DNA of 64,000 nt, from positions 14,709,001 through 14,773,000 of the forward strand of contig JAVTVX010000027.1 of the NCBI GenBank assembly GCA_033439265.1. The letters run 5' to 3'. Within the stretch, counting starts at the first letter, position 1. Each line of letters starts with the position of its first letter. The notes under the pieces are model-generated. The model searched no databases and had not been told where the DNA came from. It was given only the letters and a program-made list of their open reading frames with translations. This DNA is from Dillenia suffruticosa. Its lineage: Eukaryota; Streptophyta; Magnoliopsida; Dilleniales; Dilleniaceae. Positions 35,252 through 46,555 of this stretch are shown in pieces. Made by a program: the position numbers and the translations under genes.

Positions 35252-36139
35252 TACTGAAGCCAAATTCGACTCCACAGTGAGTCGTCCTTCTGGCTCAAAC
35301 GGGGAACCGATGATGATGCACTTGTTTGATTGTTTTCAGAGAGTCGACCCACAAAAAAACCTGTTGGAGGTAGCTTTAGTAGAGAAAACTCCGTCGGTCA
35401 AGTTAGAAAGATCGATAAGAGGGATTGAAAGACTGAAAGACTGAAAGACTGAAAGACTGCATTGCATATATATTATGTAGAGCAAAGTGTGCAAACCTGA
35501 TAGCTTGCCTCTGCATTGTATATATATTATGTGTGGTAGGTCTCGTATGCGTTTAAAGGTGTAAAAACCTTACTTACCTTGCAGGAAGACTGCTAGGGAT
35601 CTTTCAAGATTGCAAAAATTGTAGTCGCAGACTTTTTATAAATTCGGAATCCTTTGAGATAAGAAAGTTCCAAGTGTTGTCATAGGGAATAGGGAAGTCA
35701 CCATTATTAGTAGATTTACTTCCTAATCAAGAGAGATCACGGTAGGTTCATATCAAATTAAGAAAGGTTTAAATTTGTTAAAGATTTTTTTCCGTATAGG
35801 ATAATCACGACTAGAACCCATCGCGTAATAGGAATTATCTCTATAAGGACCGAGAGGTCGGAAGGTCAAAAGAGAATGACTGAGCAATGTGTAAAGAGAA
35901 ATAAGGTAGTGGCCAATAGGGCTAGTAGTCAAAAGGGTTTCAAGGAGCAGCGACCTAGTTGAATAAAAATCGAGAGAATGTTGTATCAAAATATTTAAGT
36001 CGAAAGAGGAACTTAAATCGAATAGAGACCGAAAGTGTAAGAGCGCTTACCAAGAGACCAGACTTCATAGTTTGCAAGCTTGATGATTATGGGCCTACCG
36101 AGACTTCGTGGTAATGGGCCAACGGATCATATACCATCA
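35252..36139 (-). repeat. Gypsy 5' LTR (888 bp)
   Basis: Plus-strand ends TACTGAAGCC and ATACCATCA. It includes an extra small repeat, GACTGAAA in tandem (about 35429-35457), that the left LTR lacks; together with other small indels this explains the 28-bp length difference. Confidence 0.83.
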
Positions 36140-36144
36140 AGAAG

Positions 36145-37438
36145 AATGCTAAAAATTTACCTAACTAATTAATTAAATTATTAATTATACTAACACTATA
36201 TTTCTAACACACTCTCTTCTAGATCTCTCATGGCCTAAGTTGAATGTTGGAGGAGGTATGGCCAGAGCGGTCGACTTCAATATCACTTTAAGTAGTCCAT
36301 ACTCAAACTTGATCCCAATAGAGCTATAGAATTAGTTTCCATAAAAGAGTAAGAAGCATTCGAATTATGTAATCTGTGCACCAATAACCCAACTTTTCAT
36401 ATGCATCACTTTGAATCACAAGTTTGGCCCCCTCAAATCTAGCCTTCTCACATCCTCATCCCCGCAAGAAAAAAATTGTAATATCGATATATTAAAAAAA
36501 ATAAGTTATAGGACCATACTAGGAAAAATGATGTTAGAATCAAATGTGTTTAGTATTTAGCAGTTAGTTAATGATGATTAATGGATAAGTTAGAAAGTTA
36601 GCAAAACAACTATTTTATTTCTCTCTATACAGTTACAATTGGAGTTAAATTTCTCATTTTCTCACCTAATATCATTGTTGGATGGTAAACTTAGAAATTT
36701 AGATTCTAGAATTTTCAAGAATTCGAATTTAAAAACTTCCAACAAATTACACCGCTCACTTATATGATGACCCGTAAAAATGGGTATTCATATTGATTTT
36801 CTCTACACTCACATTAGAAAATTTTAAGAACTTGTATAATACATGAATAATTGAGATGAAAACACAAGTAAAATATATAAAATTAATAGACCATTGATAT
36901 GTGATCTTGATATCATGATTTTGGGCAAATATATTATAGTCGAGTATTGTGTGTAATACAAACAAATGTTGTTCTCACGAGAATATTTTGTATTACCAAT
37001 TATAAACTACCCTATCTAAGTGGAATAACTCAAATCATAATTATGAAAATATTAAAAACTTAAATCAATTGATAACAACCCTAGAATATCAATTTCATTT
37101 GTTTTTAATCTTTCACCTGACTGAATCTTTTTGACTCCCTTAAAATTTATTAGCTAAAAAATTATTATTGATGATGACAGATTTTCTCTAAATTAGATTC
37201 ACCTAATGGTCATGTGATAAAACCTTAATTTGATTAATCAAAACCCAATGGTCATATAATTTTGATTAAATCGTATTGCATTAAGTTTTGTGAAACTCTA
37301 TAATCTAGGGTTTTCCCTAAAATTCCACGTACAGAATTAATCTTCCTTCAATCTCATAACCCCATATGAATTTCATTGTATTGGACTAATTTACTGCAAT
37401 TATATAGATCACGTATGTATTCAATTTCAAATTATAAG
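36145..37438. other. Intergenic, unresolved repeat remnants
   Basis: AT-rich spacer between the gypsy and copia 3. A TGTTGG...CCAACA bounded stretch at 36675-36747 looks like LTR-type ends, and 37290-37430 has an LTR-like look, but neither has a partner in the window. No gene seen. Confidence 0.4.
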
Positions 37439-39344
37439 TGATACTCAATTAGAGGAGGTGAATAGTTGAATATCAATTTTTTGAAAATTTTTGTAAATAA
37501 AAATCTTACAACAAATTAGTTTAAAAATTAAAATAGAAAACAGAGAACATTCAGAACTTTTTATAGTGGTACTACAAAACAAGTATACGTCTACTCCCAC
37601 ACTCCCCATTGATTTTTCACTATCAATTCGATAATATAAACTTGATTGCAGGTTCAAGTTAAACTTTTACAGTGTTTTTACGTAACACCATTCTTCAATC
37701 ATTCACAGATTAGTTTTTTTTACACTAAACCCAACACAGTGATACATATTCTTTGGTCTTTTTGAACTATCACTCAAGTAAGAAGGGAATGTAAAAGATG
37801 AGAGACTTTAATCCTCAAATTTGATAGAATTAATTTCAATATTAAAAATACTTGAAAGAGATTGGGAATTGAAAGACAAAAGCAAGTAATAAATACAAGT
37901 AATGAATTTGTTCAGAGATTCAATTGAGCATTCACTCGCTTCCCGTTCTTCATTTCTTTTCTCAAGTATTTATTGAAGCATTGAAGAGACTTGTTGAAGG
38001 GTTGTTGAATTCGAACATTTCACATTTGATATCCGGCATTAATATTTGTGCAACAGTACCCATTTTTCACGCTGAAACACTATTCTCCCACTAGCGCCAC
38101 TTCCATATTAACCGATCAAAATTTGTTTTTACTGTATTTTAACGTTAGTTTTGATCGAAATGGAATTATTCATAGATTCAGAAGAAGATGACCGTTGAGT
38201 TTCAATCAGTTTCAAAATTTTGATTTCTGACAACTACGAGTCAACATGTTTAAATGGTACATTGACCTGAATTTAAAACTTTAGTATTGTGTCTTTAACT
38301 AAACAGGTTGACAAGACTGTATCCAGGTCGACAAGAGCATGTACCCAATTAAATAGGTGGATACACAGATTTAAATTGGTCGATGTGTTCTGATGTGTGA
38401 CATGTTTCTAGTGGACATAGACAGGGCACTCTTTGAAAATGAATATCTTAGGTTGACAAGCTTTAACTACACATCGACACAGTCCTGTATACCTATAAAA
38501 TTTGTGGACCTGTTCTAATAAATTGGTCGATGTGTTTATACATGTCGACAAGATTAAGAATAAGTCGATGTGTGATCTTAAAGAGTCAATTAATATCAGG
38601 TCGATATGTTTAGTATATACATCAACATGTTACTATGCCAATCAAAAATTGGTGGACCTGTCTTCTAAAATTGGTCGATGTGTTGGGTATGTCGACAAGA
38701 TTGAAGATCGGGTCGATGTGTGATGTTTAAGCAACATTATATCAGGTCGACATGTCTTAGTCTTATATCGACATGCTTCTGTGCCTTCTTAAAATTGATG
38801 GACATGTCTCATAAAATAGGTCAATGTGTATTTTCATGTCGACAAGGTTAATAACACAGGTTGTTGTGTGTCTCTGAAAAAATAAGGGAATCAGGTCGAC
38901 AAGTTTTTGGACATGTCGACCTCCTTGGATTTTTGCATGTCCATGTGTTCTGAAGGTAGGTCGTTATGCTTTTAAAATTGGACGACATGATAATTGAAAT
39001 TTGTCCCACTGAGGCTAATCAGGTCGATGTATTCTAGGATTCAGGTCGTTGTGTGAGACAGGTCTATATATTTACGGAAATGTCGACATACATCTATTTA
39101 GCAAAATGTATTATGTTTCTATGGTTCGGGTCGACAAGGGTTACTAAACAGGTCGACGTGCTTAGGGTTAGGTTAAATTTGGTCAACATAGATCTTAAAA
39201 TTGGTGGACATGAAGGGCAGGTCGATGTGTGTGAAGAGCAGGTCGACAAATTGTGCAGTCTTCTGATTTCTAAAGACTTTTATGATTTTTCTTAAATTTA
39301 TTTTCTTACAAATTTATCATCATCAAAACTTATTCATTTCAGCA
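37439..39344 (-). repeat. Copia 3 3' LTR (1906 bp) with 147-bp array
   Basis: Plus-strand start TGATACTCAATTAG and end TTCATTTCAGCA, matching the ends of both copia 4 LTRs. The middle (about 38370-39260) is the GTCGAC-word array. Confidence 0.85.
38370..39260. repeat. GTCGAC/GGTCGATGTGT array, 147-bp higher-order period (copia 3 LTR)
   Basis: The phrase AATTGGTCGATGTGT recurs with its GG at 38378, 38525, 38673 and 38819, intervals of 147, 148 and 146 bp. Within each unit TCGA words stand about 18-21 bp apart in both word forms (GTCGACAAG, CATCGACATG). Later units are less regular. Confidence 0.88.
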
Positions 39345-39937
39345 ATCTCTTCCATTTTTATAATGACAAAACTTCTGATGTCTTATCTTAAAGTCTTTGT
39401 TCATATTCCTATTGATTCAAGGTTTAATCTAATCCTAAGCTATCATTCATTTTTCAGTGATCACATTTCGGCTTATCCTCACTACACTACACCTAAGCTA
39501 CCATTTATTCTTACTGTACTACACCTAACCTCATATATCTCATACTGCACTACCACCAGTATCATCACAATTCAGAGCACCATCACAGATAAGCATACTA
39601 CCCATACTCAGACAACATATGCATTCACTATCACTAGCAACACAAAATATATGCAGAATAAGCAATCTATGCTGCATTCACTTCACTCATCTTATTATTT
39701 TTTATTCTATTTTAAGCATCACTGCACCAGCACATCATTTTGCAGCACTTCACCAATAGATTAGCATATTACTTAGCAACATTAGATCATTTCTACAATT
39801 ACCAACAGATGAGACAACATTTCTACAATTTCTACAATTTCTACATACTCTATTCAGTATATCACTTTGACAACATCTCACCAACAATACTTCATGCTAC
39901 TTACTTCAGACAGACTACACTTCATGCTATACTTCAT

Positions 39938-40029
39938 TCTCTCCCCCTTTTTGTTATCAATGAAAAGGCTTGTTCTCAATTCAGCAATATCTATACAATC
40001 AACACCAAGTAAACTAAGTGCTCCCCCTT
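39938..40029 (-). other. Copia 3 repeated polypurine tracts
   Basis: Plus-strand TCTCTCCCCCTTTTTG (39938-39953) and TGCTCCCCCTTA (40019-40030) read on the element's strand as AAAAAGGGGGAGAGA and TAAGGGGGAGCA. They lie 600-700 bp upstream of the weaker tract that abuts the 3' LTR. Copia 4 has CTCCCCCTTTTT at 50371-50382 in the equivalent place. Confidence 0.65.
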
Positions 40030-40339
40030 AAATAGATACACCAACATCTATACAACCATTGTCTTCATATAATTACAACAAGTATTCACCATTTTTCATC
40101 CAATTTCAGAATTGCACATATACAATTTAACAGCAAGCAAACATTTTCTCACAAATTGATAATAAGCATACACAATTTCAAGACAAAAGCTAGATCTAAA
40201 GGAACTACAGAAAATTGATTAGTAAACATTGAAACTGTAGCAAGCAAAATAACATGGAAATTCAAAAATTAAACACAAAGTTAGATATAAAAAAAATAAA
40301 AAGTCATGTAAACAATAAAAAATTTATAAACCAAGAGTG

Positions 40340-41543
40340 AGGCCGAGACTAGGAGGAGTGAGAAGGTTTGGGAGGATGAAATATTTTTCTTTTGTCCTTT
40401 TCAAGAGTTTTTAATCTTTTCTTGATATATTGAAGTTCTACCATCAACATACACTCCATTTGGCCTTGAAGAAGTTATCTTTTCTCAAATTTGTCCAACT
40501 TCGCTCAAATCATGTCAAGAGTCACAGGCTGTGAACTTGATGATTGGCCTTCATTTTCTTTCCTTCTTTCCTTTGGCTCATTTTCTGTTGGTTCTTCAGT
40601 GTCATCTCCTATCTCTTCTATTTGCCTTTTGCTTGCTTCTCCTTCATTTCTTACCTATTCTCCTTTACTGTTAGTCATCCATCTTGCTCGGAGCATAGAG
40701 GAAGCATTTATACCATTCTTTTCATTCAATTCAATAACCATATCCTTGTCTACCTCCACTTTATTGCAAGACAAGATTTCAGAAATCATACTAGCACAAG
40801 GCAAAAGTAAATTCTCAGACCTATGTGCAACAATCATAAAGTGGAGAACAATGAAATGCAATCCTAGATTCTTGCCACTCATGATATAGGCCATCAACTA
40901 AAAGTCCTCTGTAGAAATTGTTGTGTGATTTTTTCCCCTTGGTCTCAACACATGTGCCACAATCAAATGAAGAATGCGTTCATGGATGCCTAGTTCTCTG
41001 GCACTAGTGTTCACAAATGTCAGATTCTCATCACGAATACAATTCTAGCATTCTCCAAATAGCTAGATTTCATATAAGGCTCACATTTCTCATAAGGAGC
41101 CCAAATAAGATAGAGTAATCATCAAGTATTATTCGGGATTTATTCTCATCCCCATTAGAAATCACCTCAATATTATTGTAAAACAACTTAATAGCTTTCT
41201 CATTAATGAACTTGTTTAGAATTATTAACCAATTTGGACATACCTCATTTAAATGTTCTTCATACTTGAAATTTACCATTTTCGAAAACACACAATCGAT
41301 CAATCTCCCCAGATTCACCTTTCTCCTCAAAAACGTTTTCTCATACAATTAACTCTATTCAATCAATTTGAATTCGTGAGTGTTAAATTGAGGGATTAGC
41401 TCTGGTTATGGAGGAGGCATAGGAGGTTTCGCCGATTGGGTCTTCACAGATGAGGGTTTTGAGGAGGATGCTTTAGTTGTGGGTTTCGAAGAAGGTTTGG
41501 AAGAAGCTGATTGCTTTGTGACAGGTAATTTCATCTTAGAAGC
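40340..41543 (-). pseudogene. Copia 3 extra ORF between pol and 3' LTR (about 400 aa), broken
   Basis: Minus strand from an ATG at 41543. Order: basic Ser/Lys/Pro-rich head (MASKMKLPVTKQSASSKPSS), then LYEKTFLRRKVNLGRLIDCV, FKYEEHLNEVCPNWL, KAIKLFYNNIEVIS, and after a shift HFMIVAHRSENLLLPCASMI, LSCNKVEVDKDMVIELNEKN, then a coiled-coil-like tail QGQMECMLMVELQYIKKRLK and stop near 40345. The same chain occurs in copia 4 (52446-51150). An ORF at this position is known as env-like in Sireviruses; the core also loosely resembles the putative plant transposon protein domain (PF20167), from layout only. No signal peptide or membrane helix is evident, so an envelope role is not supported. Confidence 0.72.
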
Positions 41544-41689
41544 CATAGCAAGTTCCAATTTTGTAGAGATAGAGTTATCTAGGGTTTCAAAAGGAGAATT
41601 AGTGTTTCGGAAAGAAGAAGGAAATTCAAAATTGGGTGGTGAATAGTGAGATAGGTCCATGTGTTAACTGTTCATATTCTATTTTATAT

Positions 41690-41960
41690 GTTACAAGTCG
41701 ACACCTTTTCGTGCATATCGACCTATTTGAGGATTTTAAAACTGATCGGGTCGATATACTTTTAAGGACATCGACTTGATTTCTATTATTGTGTAGGTTG
41801 ACCTACTTATACTCAAGTCGACAAGCTAGCCTTTCTATTTTATTTTAAGTGAGAGGTCGATAAGTCTCTTAATCCAATGACTAGTAGGTTGACAAGACTT
41901 TATAATCTTTAAATTTGTCGACATCTTTAATAAATAGGTCGACCTAGAATTCATTTACAG
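41690..41960. repeat. Short GTCGAC-word array between pol and the extra ORF (copia 3)
   Basis: About 270 bp with AAGTCGACA, CATATCGACCT, GGGTCGATA, GACATCGACTT, GGTTGACC and TTTGTCGACAT words. It aligns with 52565-52875 of copia 4. It uses the same words as the LTR array. Confidence 0.75.
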
Positions 41961-42059
41961 ACTTGTAATATGTACTCTGTTTTTCAAATTTCTTTCCTGC
42001 TTTTCCATTTCTATCATTCATAATTCTCTTCTGAATTCACGGAATCTAATCTTTTCTGT

Positions 42060-45000
42060 CTACAATTTGTTTTTGAGTCTCAATACACTCAAGAACAATT
42101 TCGTTCTTCAGAAAATGATATCTGATGAAGTGATATCTTACTTCAACGTGTTTGATTTGAGAGTAATGAACCGGATTCTTGGATAAATTTATAACACTTG
42201 TATTATCACATTTAATTAGAAAATTGTCGAAATCTATGTCATAATCCTTTATTTGGTACTTAATCTAGAGGATTTGTGTGGGGCATTGTTTGGCAGAGAC
42301 ATATTCAGTTTCGGTAGTTGACAATGCCACATTGTTTTACTTCTTGGAAGACCATGATACTAATATGTTTCCAAAGAATTGACAAATACCGTTGTCACTT
42401 TTTTTATCTATTCTACATCCCACAAAGTTAGCATCAGAAAATCCATAAAACTGAAAACTTGAATCTCTATCATACCAAAGACCTAGATGTGTCATTTCTT
42501 TAGATATTTAAAGATTTTTTTAACTACTATTAAATGAGAATCTTTTGGATCTGATTGAAATCTGACACAAAAACGTATACTAAATTGTATGTCTGGTCTC
42601 GAAGCAATGAGATATAGAAGTGCTCCAATCATGATTCTGTATAATTTTTGACAGACTGAATTTTTATTTTTATCTAATTTTATACTTGCTCATGGGTATA
42701 GCATTTCCTTTGCATTCACTGAATCAAAATCTTTTAATTAAATCATTTGTATATTTTGATTGATTAATGAAAATTCCATTTTCAGATTACTCGATCTGAA
42801 GTCCAAGGAAATAATTTAACTCTCCCATCATACTCATTTCAAATTCTCTCTACATTTTAATTACAAATTCTTCATACATTTTTACACTGGTTTCTCTAAA
42901 AATTATATCATTCATATACATTTGGATTATCAGAAAATTATATTCCTTTCTTTTGATAAAAAGAGTTGTGTCTATTTTTCCTTTTTCAAAATTATTTTCA
43001 ATTAGGAAGTTACTAAACCTTTTATACCAAGTTCTAGGATCTTGTTTCAAACCATATAAAGCTTTGGTCAGTTTGTAAACATATTCTGAAAATTTCGGAT
43101 CTTCAAAACCAGGTGATTGTTCTATATATACAATTTCATTTAAACAGTCATTCGGAAAGACACTCTTAACATCCATTTGACATAATTTAAAGTTCATATA
43201 ACAAGAGAATGCTAAAAGCATTCTAATTGTTTCTAATCTAGTTACTGGAATATATGTTTCATCATAATCAATTCTCTCTTCTTGGCTGTATTCTTTGACC
43301 ACTAATCTTGCCTTATTTCTTATGATTGTTCCATATTCATCAAGTTTATTTTTAAATACCCATTTGGTTCTAATCACAAATTGATCTGATGGTCTAGGGA
43401 TAAGATTCCATACTTTGTTCCTTTCGAATTGATTTAATTCATCTTGTATAGTCATTATCTAGTTTTTATCTCCTAATACTTCCTCCACATTTTTAGGTTC
43501 ATTCTGAGAGATAAAGGTTATGTATTCACATTGATTTTGCAGAGTTGATTTAGTTCTAACACCTGAGCGAACATCTCCTATTATGTTTTCTGGATTTACA
43601 TCTTTTCTTATTTGGAGATATTTAATTTCTTACTCTTGTTCTATTTTGTCTTTTTCTTCTGGTTCAATGACTTCATTAGTTTCTTCTTTCTGAGGATTCA
43701 TATCTTCTGTAATATTCATTTCATTGAGCTATTCTGTTATATTTTCATCATCTAATCTTCTTTAATTAGTTTCATTTTTTTCATCAAACTCTATATGTTT
43801 TGAGTCTTCTATTGTCATCAGTTTCTTATTTTAAACTCTATATGTCTTACTTGTTGTGGAATACCCTAAGAAGATTGTTTCATCGCTTTTGATATCAAAT
43901 TTTCTTAAGACTTCTTTTCCATTGTTCAGGACAAAGCATTTGCATCTGAAGATTTAAAAATATGTTATATTTAGTTTTCTTTCTTTGTAAAGTTCATAGG
44001 GTGTTTTTTTTAAATTGATCTGATTAATGTCCTATTCAGAATGTAACAAGTAGTATTCACTGCCTCTACTCAGAATAATTTTTGTAGATTATACTCACAG
44101 AATATGGTCTTAGCCATTTCTTGCAGAGCTCTGTTCTTTCTTGCTATTACCCCATTCTGTTAAGGTATTCTAGGTGCTAAGAAGTTGTTATCAATACCAT
44201 GATTGCTACAAAAATCTTCCATAGTTCTATTTTCAAATTCTTTATCATGATCACTTCTAATGTTTTTAATTGACATTTTTTTTTTCATTTTGAATTACAG
44301 TTTGATGAAATCTTCACTGGTTTGCTCCTTCTTGGTAAGGAATAGAATCTAAGTGTATCGAGATTATTCATCAATGATTACAAATTCATAATGTTTTTCT
44401 CCTAAACTTTATATTCTGGTTGGTCCAAACAGATCAATGTGAAGAAGTTCCAGAGAGTTGTTAGTTGATACGCAATTTTTGGGTTTAAAGGAGGTTCTAG
44501 TTTGTTTTTCTTTCATACAGGTATCACACAACCTATCATTTTCGAATTTCAACTTAGGCAAATCTTTCATAATGTCTTTCATAATGTCTTTCCTAACTAA
44601 CTTTGAGATTGTGTCCATACTTGCGTGTCTTAATTTTCTGTGCCATAGTCAGGGTGTGTTCTTACTTATTGCAACTAAACAAGATTCATTCAGAATTTTT
44701 AAATTTTCTAAGTCTATCACATAGATATTTCATCTTTTATAGCCAGTGAATTTAACATTATCAGAGGTTTTGTTAATAATAGAGCATATATCAAATTCAA
44801 ACATGACTGTATAGCCTTTGTCACACAGTTGACTGACACTCAACAAGTTAAACTTAAGATCAGAAATGAAAAGAACATTCTACATTTGAGAGTCAGTGGA
44901 CTAACTTCCTATGTTGCCTGTTCCGAGGAATTTTCCTTTTAAGTTGTCACCAAAAGCCACCTTTACTCTATTCTTTTTGAGAGATGAAAATTTTGAGATA

Positions 45001-45150
45001 TCTCCAATCATGTGACTTGAGTCTCTACTGTCAATGCACCAAACTGACTTTTCAGGAGATTCTCTAGATTTCAAACAGACCTGGAACAGAATTAAATTAC
45101 ATATTTGCCTTTGGTACCCATATTTTCTTGGGTCTGGGTAAGCTAGCTTT
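42060..45150 (-). pseudogene. Copia 3 pol, broken
   Basis: From high to low coordinates: GPKK-type gag-pol linker (about 45130), protease with CIDSRDSSHMIGD (about 45040; the DSG active site reads DSR), pre-integrase LWHRKLRHASMDTISKL (about 44640), zinc site LCDTCMKEKQTRTSF, then HIDLFGPTR. A 15-bp duplication repeats KDIM (about 44565-44595). RT at 43455-42850: GTIIRNKARLVVKEYSQEE, MDVKSVFPNDCLNEIVYIEQ, ALYGLKQDPRTWYKRF and MYMNDIIF, where the catalytic YVDD has become YMND. RNase H near 42300-42080 keeps CDNTSVINLSKNP. Frames are broken between blocks. Confidence 0.87.
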
Positions 45151-45154
45151 GAAT

Positions 45155-46447
45155 TGATTTTTAGAAGTCCATTTTAGGTTTATTCTTGAAGAGTTCTAAA
45201 ACCAGCAAGTATAAACAGAGTGTCCAAAATTTTTGCAGTAGGCACAATGATTATTATTCACACTTGTGTTCTTTGTATTGATGGAAAATTTGTTTCTCAA
45301 TCTTCAATTTTCTGACTTGTGTCAAAGTTTCATGCATATATGATATCTCTGTAATTTGACACTTTTTGAACTTGGTACAAAGAATTTATATAATCTTTTC
45401 TGGGTTTGTATAGGATTATATCCTAACCCAATCTTATCAAACACTGCTCTTTGCACTCCTAGACTAACATCTAGTTTCTCTTGACCTTGAATAAATTTCA
45501 TTACTATAGTATTTTATCTAAGATTCTTCTCTTTCTGTTTGGTCAGTTCCTTTTTTCGAGCTATGTTTTCATTTGTCTAATTTCACTATCCTTTTCCAGT
45601 TGTTTATCATTCAATTCAAATTGAGCAACTTTCAATTCTAATTTAGCATTTTTCTCTTTTAATTTATTTGGTTCTATTTTCGAATTTTCTAATATCTTAG
45701 CAGTTTCAGTTAAGTTCTCTTTTAACAAATTAATTTTCATTTTTAATCTTTTTACTTCTTTGAGTGATTCTAGCAATGTTTCATGCAATTCAGTGATGTT
45801 AAAGTTGTTTTCATCAAATCAGAACAAGAAGAATAAGAAGTAAAATTTACCTCACTGTCTGAAGGTTCTTCATTCACCATGAAGCATACGTTAACTTGTT
45901 CCTCTGCTTGTTCTTCTTCACTTGAGTTAGAGTCTTTATCACTCCAACCTGCAAATGCCTTTTTCTTTTTTTTCACTTTTCTTTCCTTCTTATTTTTCTT
46001 TTCTTCCTTTTTCAGTAGGGGCAATCAGTTTTTATATGTCCCAACTTCTTACACTCAAAACACTTGATTTCCTCTTTCTTTTCTGGTCTTTTAAAGAATG
46101 ATTTGTTCTTGTTTCTTTTTTTCATCATGAACTTATTGAATTTTCTAGCCAGCAGTGTTTCATCTTCTTCATCATCTTCTTCTTCTGAGTTTGAGGAGCT
46201 TTCATCACTGTCAGCTTTTAGAGCCACTCCTTTGTCTCTTTCATATTTTGCTGACTCCTTCACATTCAGCTTTATCTCATTGGTTATTAGAGACCCCACG
46301 AGTTCATCCGTAGTCAAGATTTCAAGATTCTTGGATTCTTCTATTGTTGTGACATTGGGTGCCCATGACTTTGGTAGACTCTTTAGAATCTTATCCACCA
46401 TATCTTCTTTAGGGATTCTCTTTCCAAGTAATCTTAATTCATTTGTG
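45155..46447 (-). pseudogene. Copia 3 gag, N-terminus deleted
   Basis: Minus strand: MVDKILKSLPKSWAPNVTTI (46401), ESKNLEILTTDELVGSLI, an acidic Ser/Glu linker, the intact zinc knuckle CFECKKLGHIKTDC (about 46060-46020), a Lys-rich patch, then a long coiled coil (45788-45561). Homology to copia 4 gag ends at 46447, where LTR sequence begins. Confidence 0.83.
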
Positions 46448-46555
46448 TCTTCTTAAAATAGGTTGATGTGTATTTTTGTGTCGACAAGGTTAATAACACA
46501 GATCATTGTATGTATCTGAAGATATAATGAAATCAGGTTGACATGACTTAATTGA
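46448..46555 (-). repeat. LTR array fragment fused to copia 3 gag
   Basis: GTCTTCTTAAAATAGGTTGA and GTGTCGACAAGGTTAATAAC match 38785-38855 inside the LTR array (GTCGACAAGGTTAATAACAC). No LTR end, primer site or gag start lies between, so this is a deletion or recombination junction. Confidence 0.8.

Larger units (their letters stand above)
21308..36139 (-). mobile_element. Ty3-gypsy, Tat-lineage LTR retrotransposon (-), gag missing, split by copia 2
   Basis: Two similar LTRs (21308-22167 and 35252-36139) bound a minus-strand pol in gypsy order: protease, RT, RNase H, a second RNase H-like domain, integrase. Target duplications GGAAG (21303-21307) and AGAAG (36140-36144) differ by one base. 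A primer site is next to the right (5') LTR. The extra RNase H domain and a long 3' UTR with tandem repeats are hallmarks of the Tat (Retand/Ogre) lineage. Only about 100 bp separate the primer site from protease-type sequence, so gag has been lost. Copia 2 (25291-32656) splits the copy between the second RNase H and integrase. Confidence 0.88.
37439..46555 (-). mobile_element. Sirevirus-like copia element (copia 3), 5'-truncated
   Basis: A full 3' LTR (37439-39344), repeated purine tracts, an extra ORF (40340-41543), RNase H/RT/integrase/protease (about 42060-45150) and gag (45155-46447) on the minus strand. At 46447 the gag sequence stops in mid-protein and is joined to about 105 bp of LTR array sequence, so gag's N-terminus, the primer site and most of the 5' LTR are deleted. 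Same family as copia 4: the LTR, gag, pol and extra ORF align throughout. Confidence 0.88.

Noticed and set aside
36675..36747. TGTTGG...CCAACA as a miniature LTR or MITE
   Set aside because: No target duplication and no second copy in the window.
38370..39260. Regularly spaced repeats as a CRISPR array
   Set aside because: Plant nuclear LTR context, diverged words, no spacers of uniform length and no cas genes.
39282..40012. Plus-strand Thr/Ser/His-rich frames next to the copia 3 LTR
   Set aside because: Antisense to the element's purine-rich 3' region; no counterpart in copia 4.
46064..46456. 130-codon plus-strand Ser/Phe-rich frame
   Set aside because: Antisense shadow of copia 3 gag, whose zinc knuckle is on the other strand.
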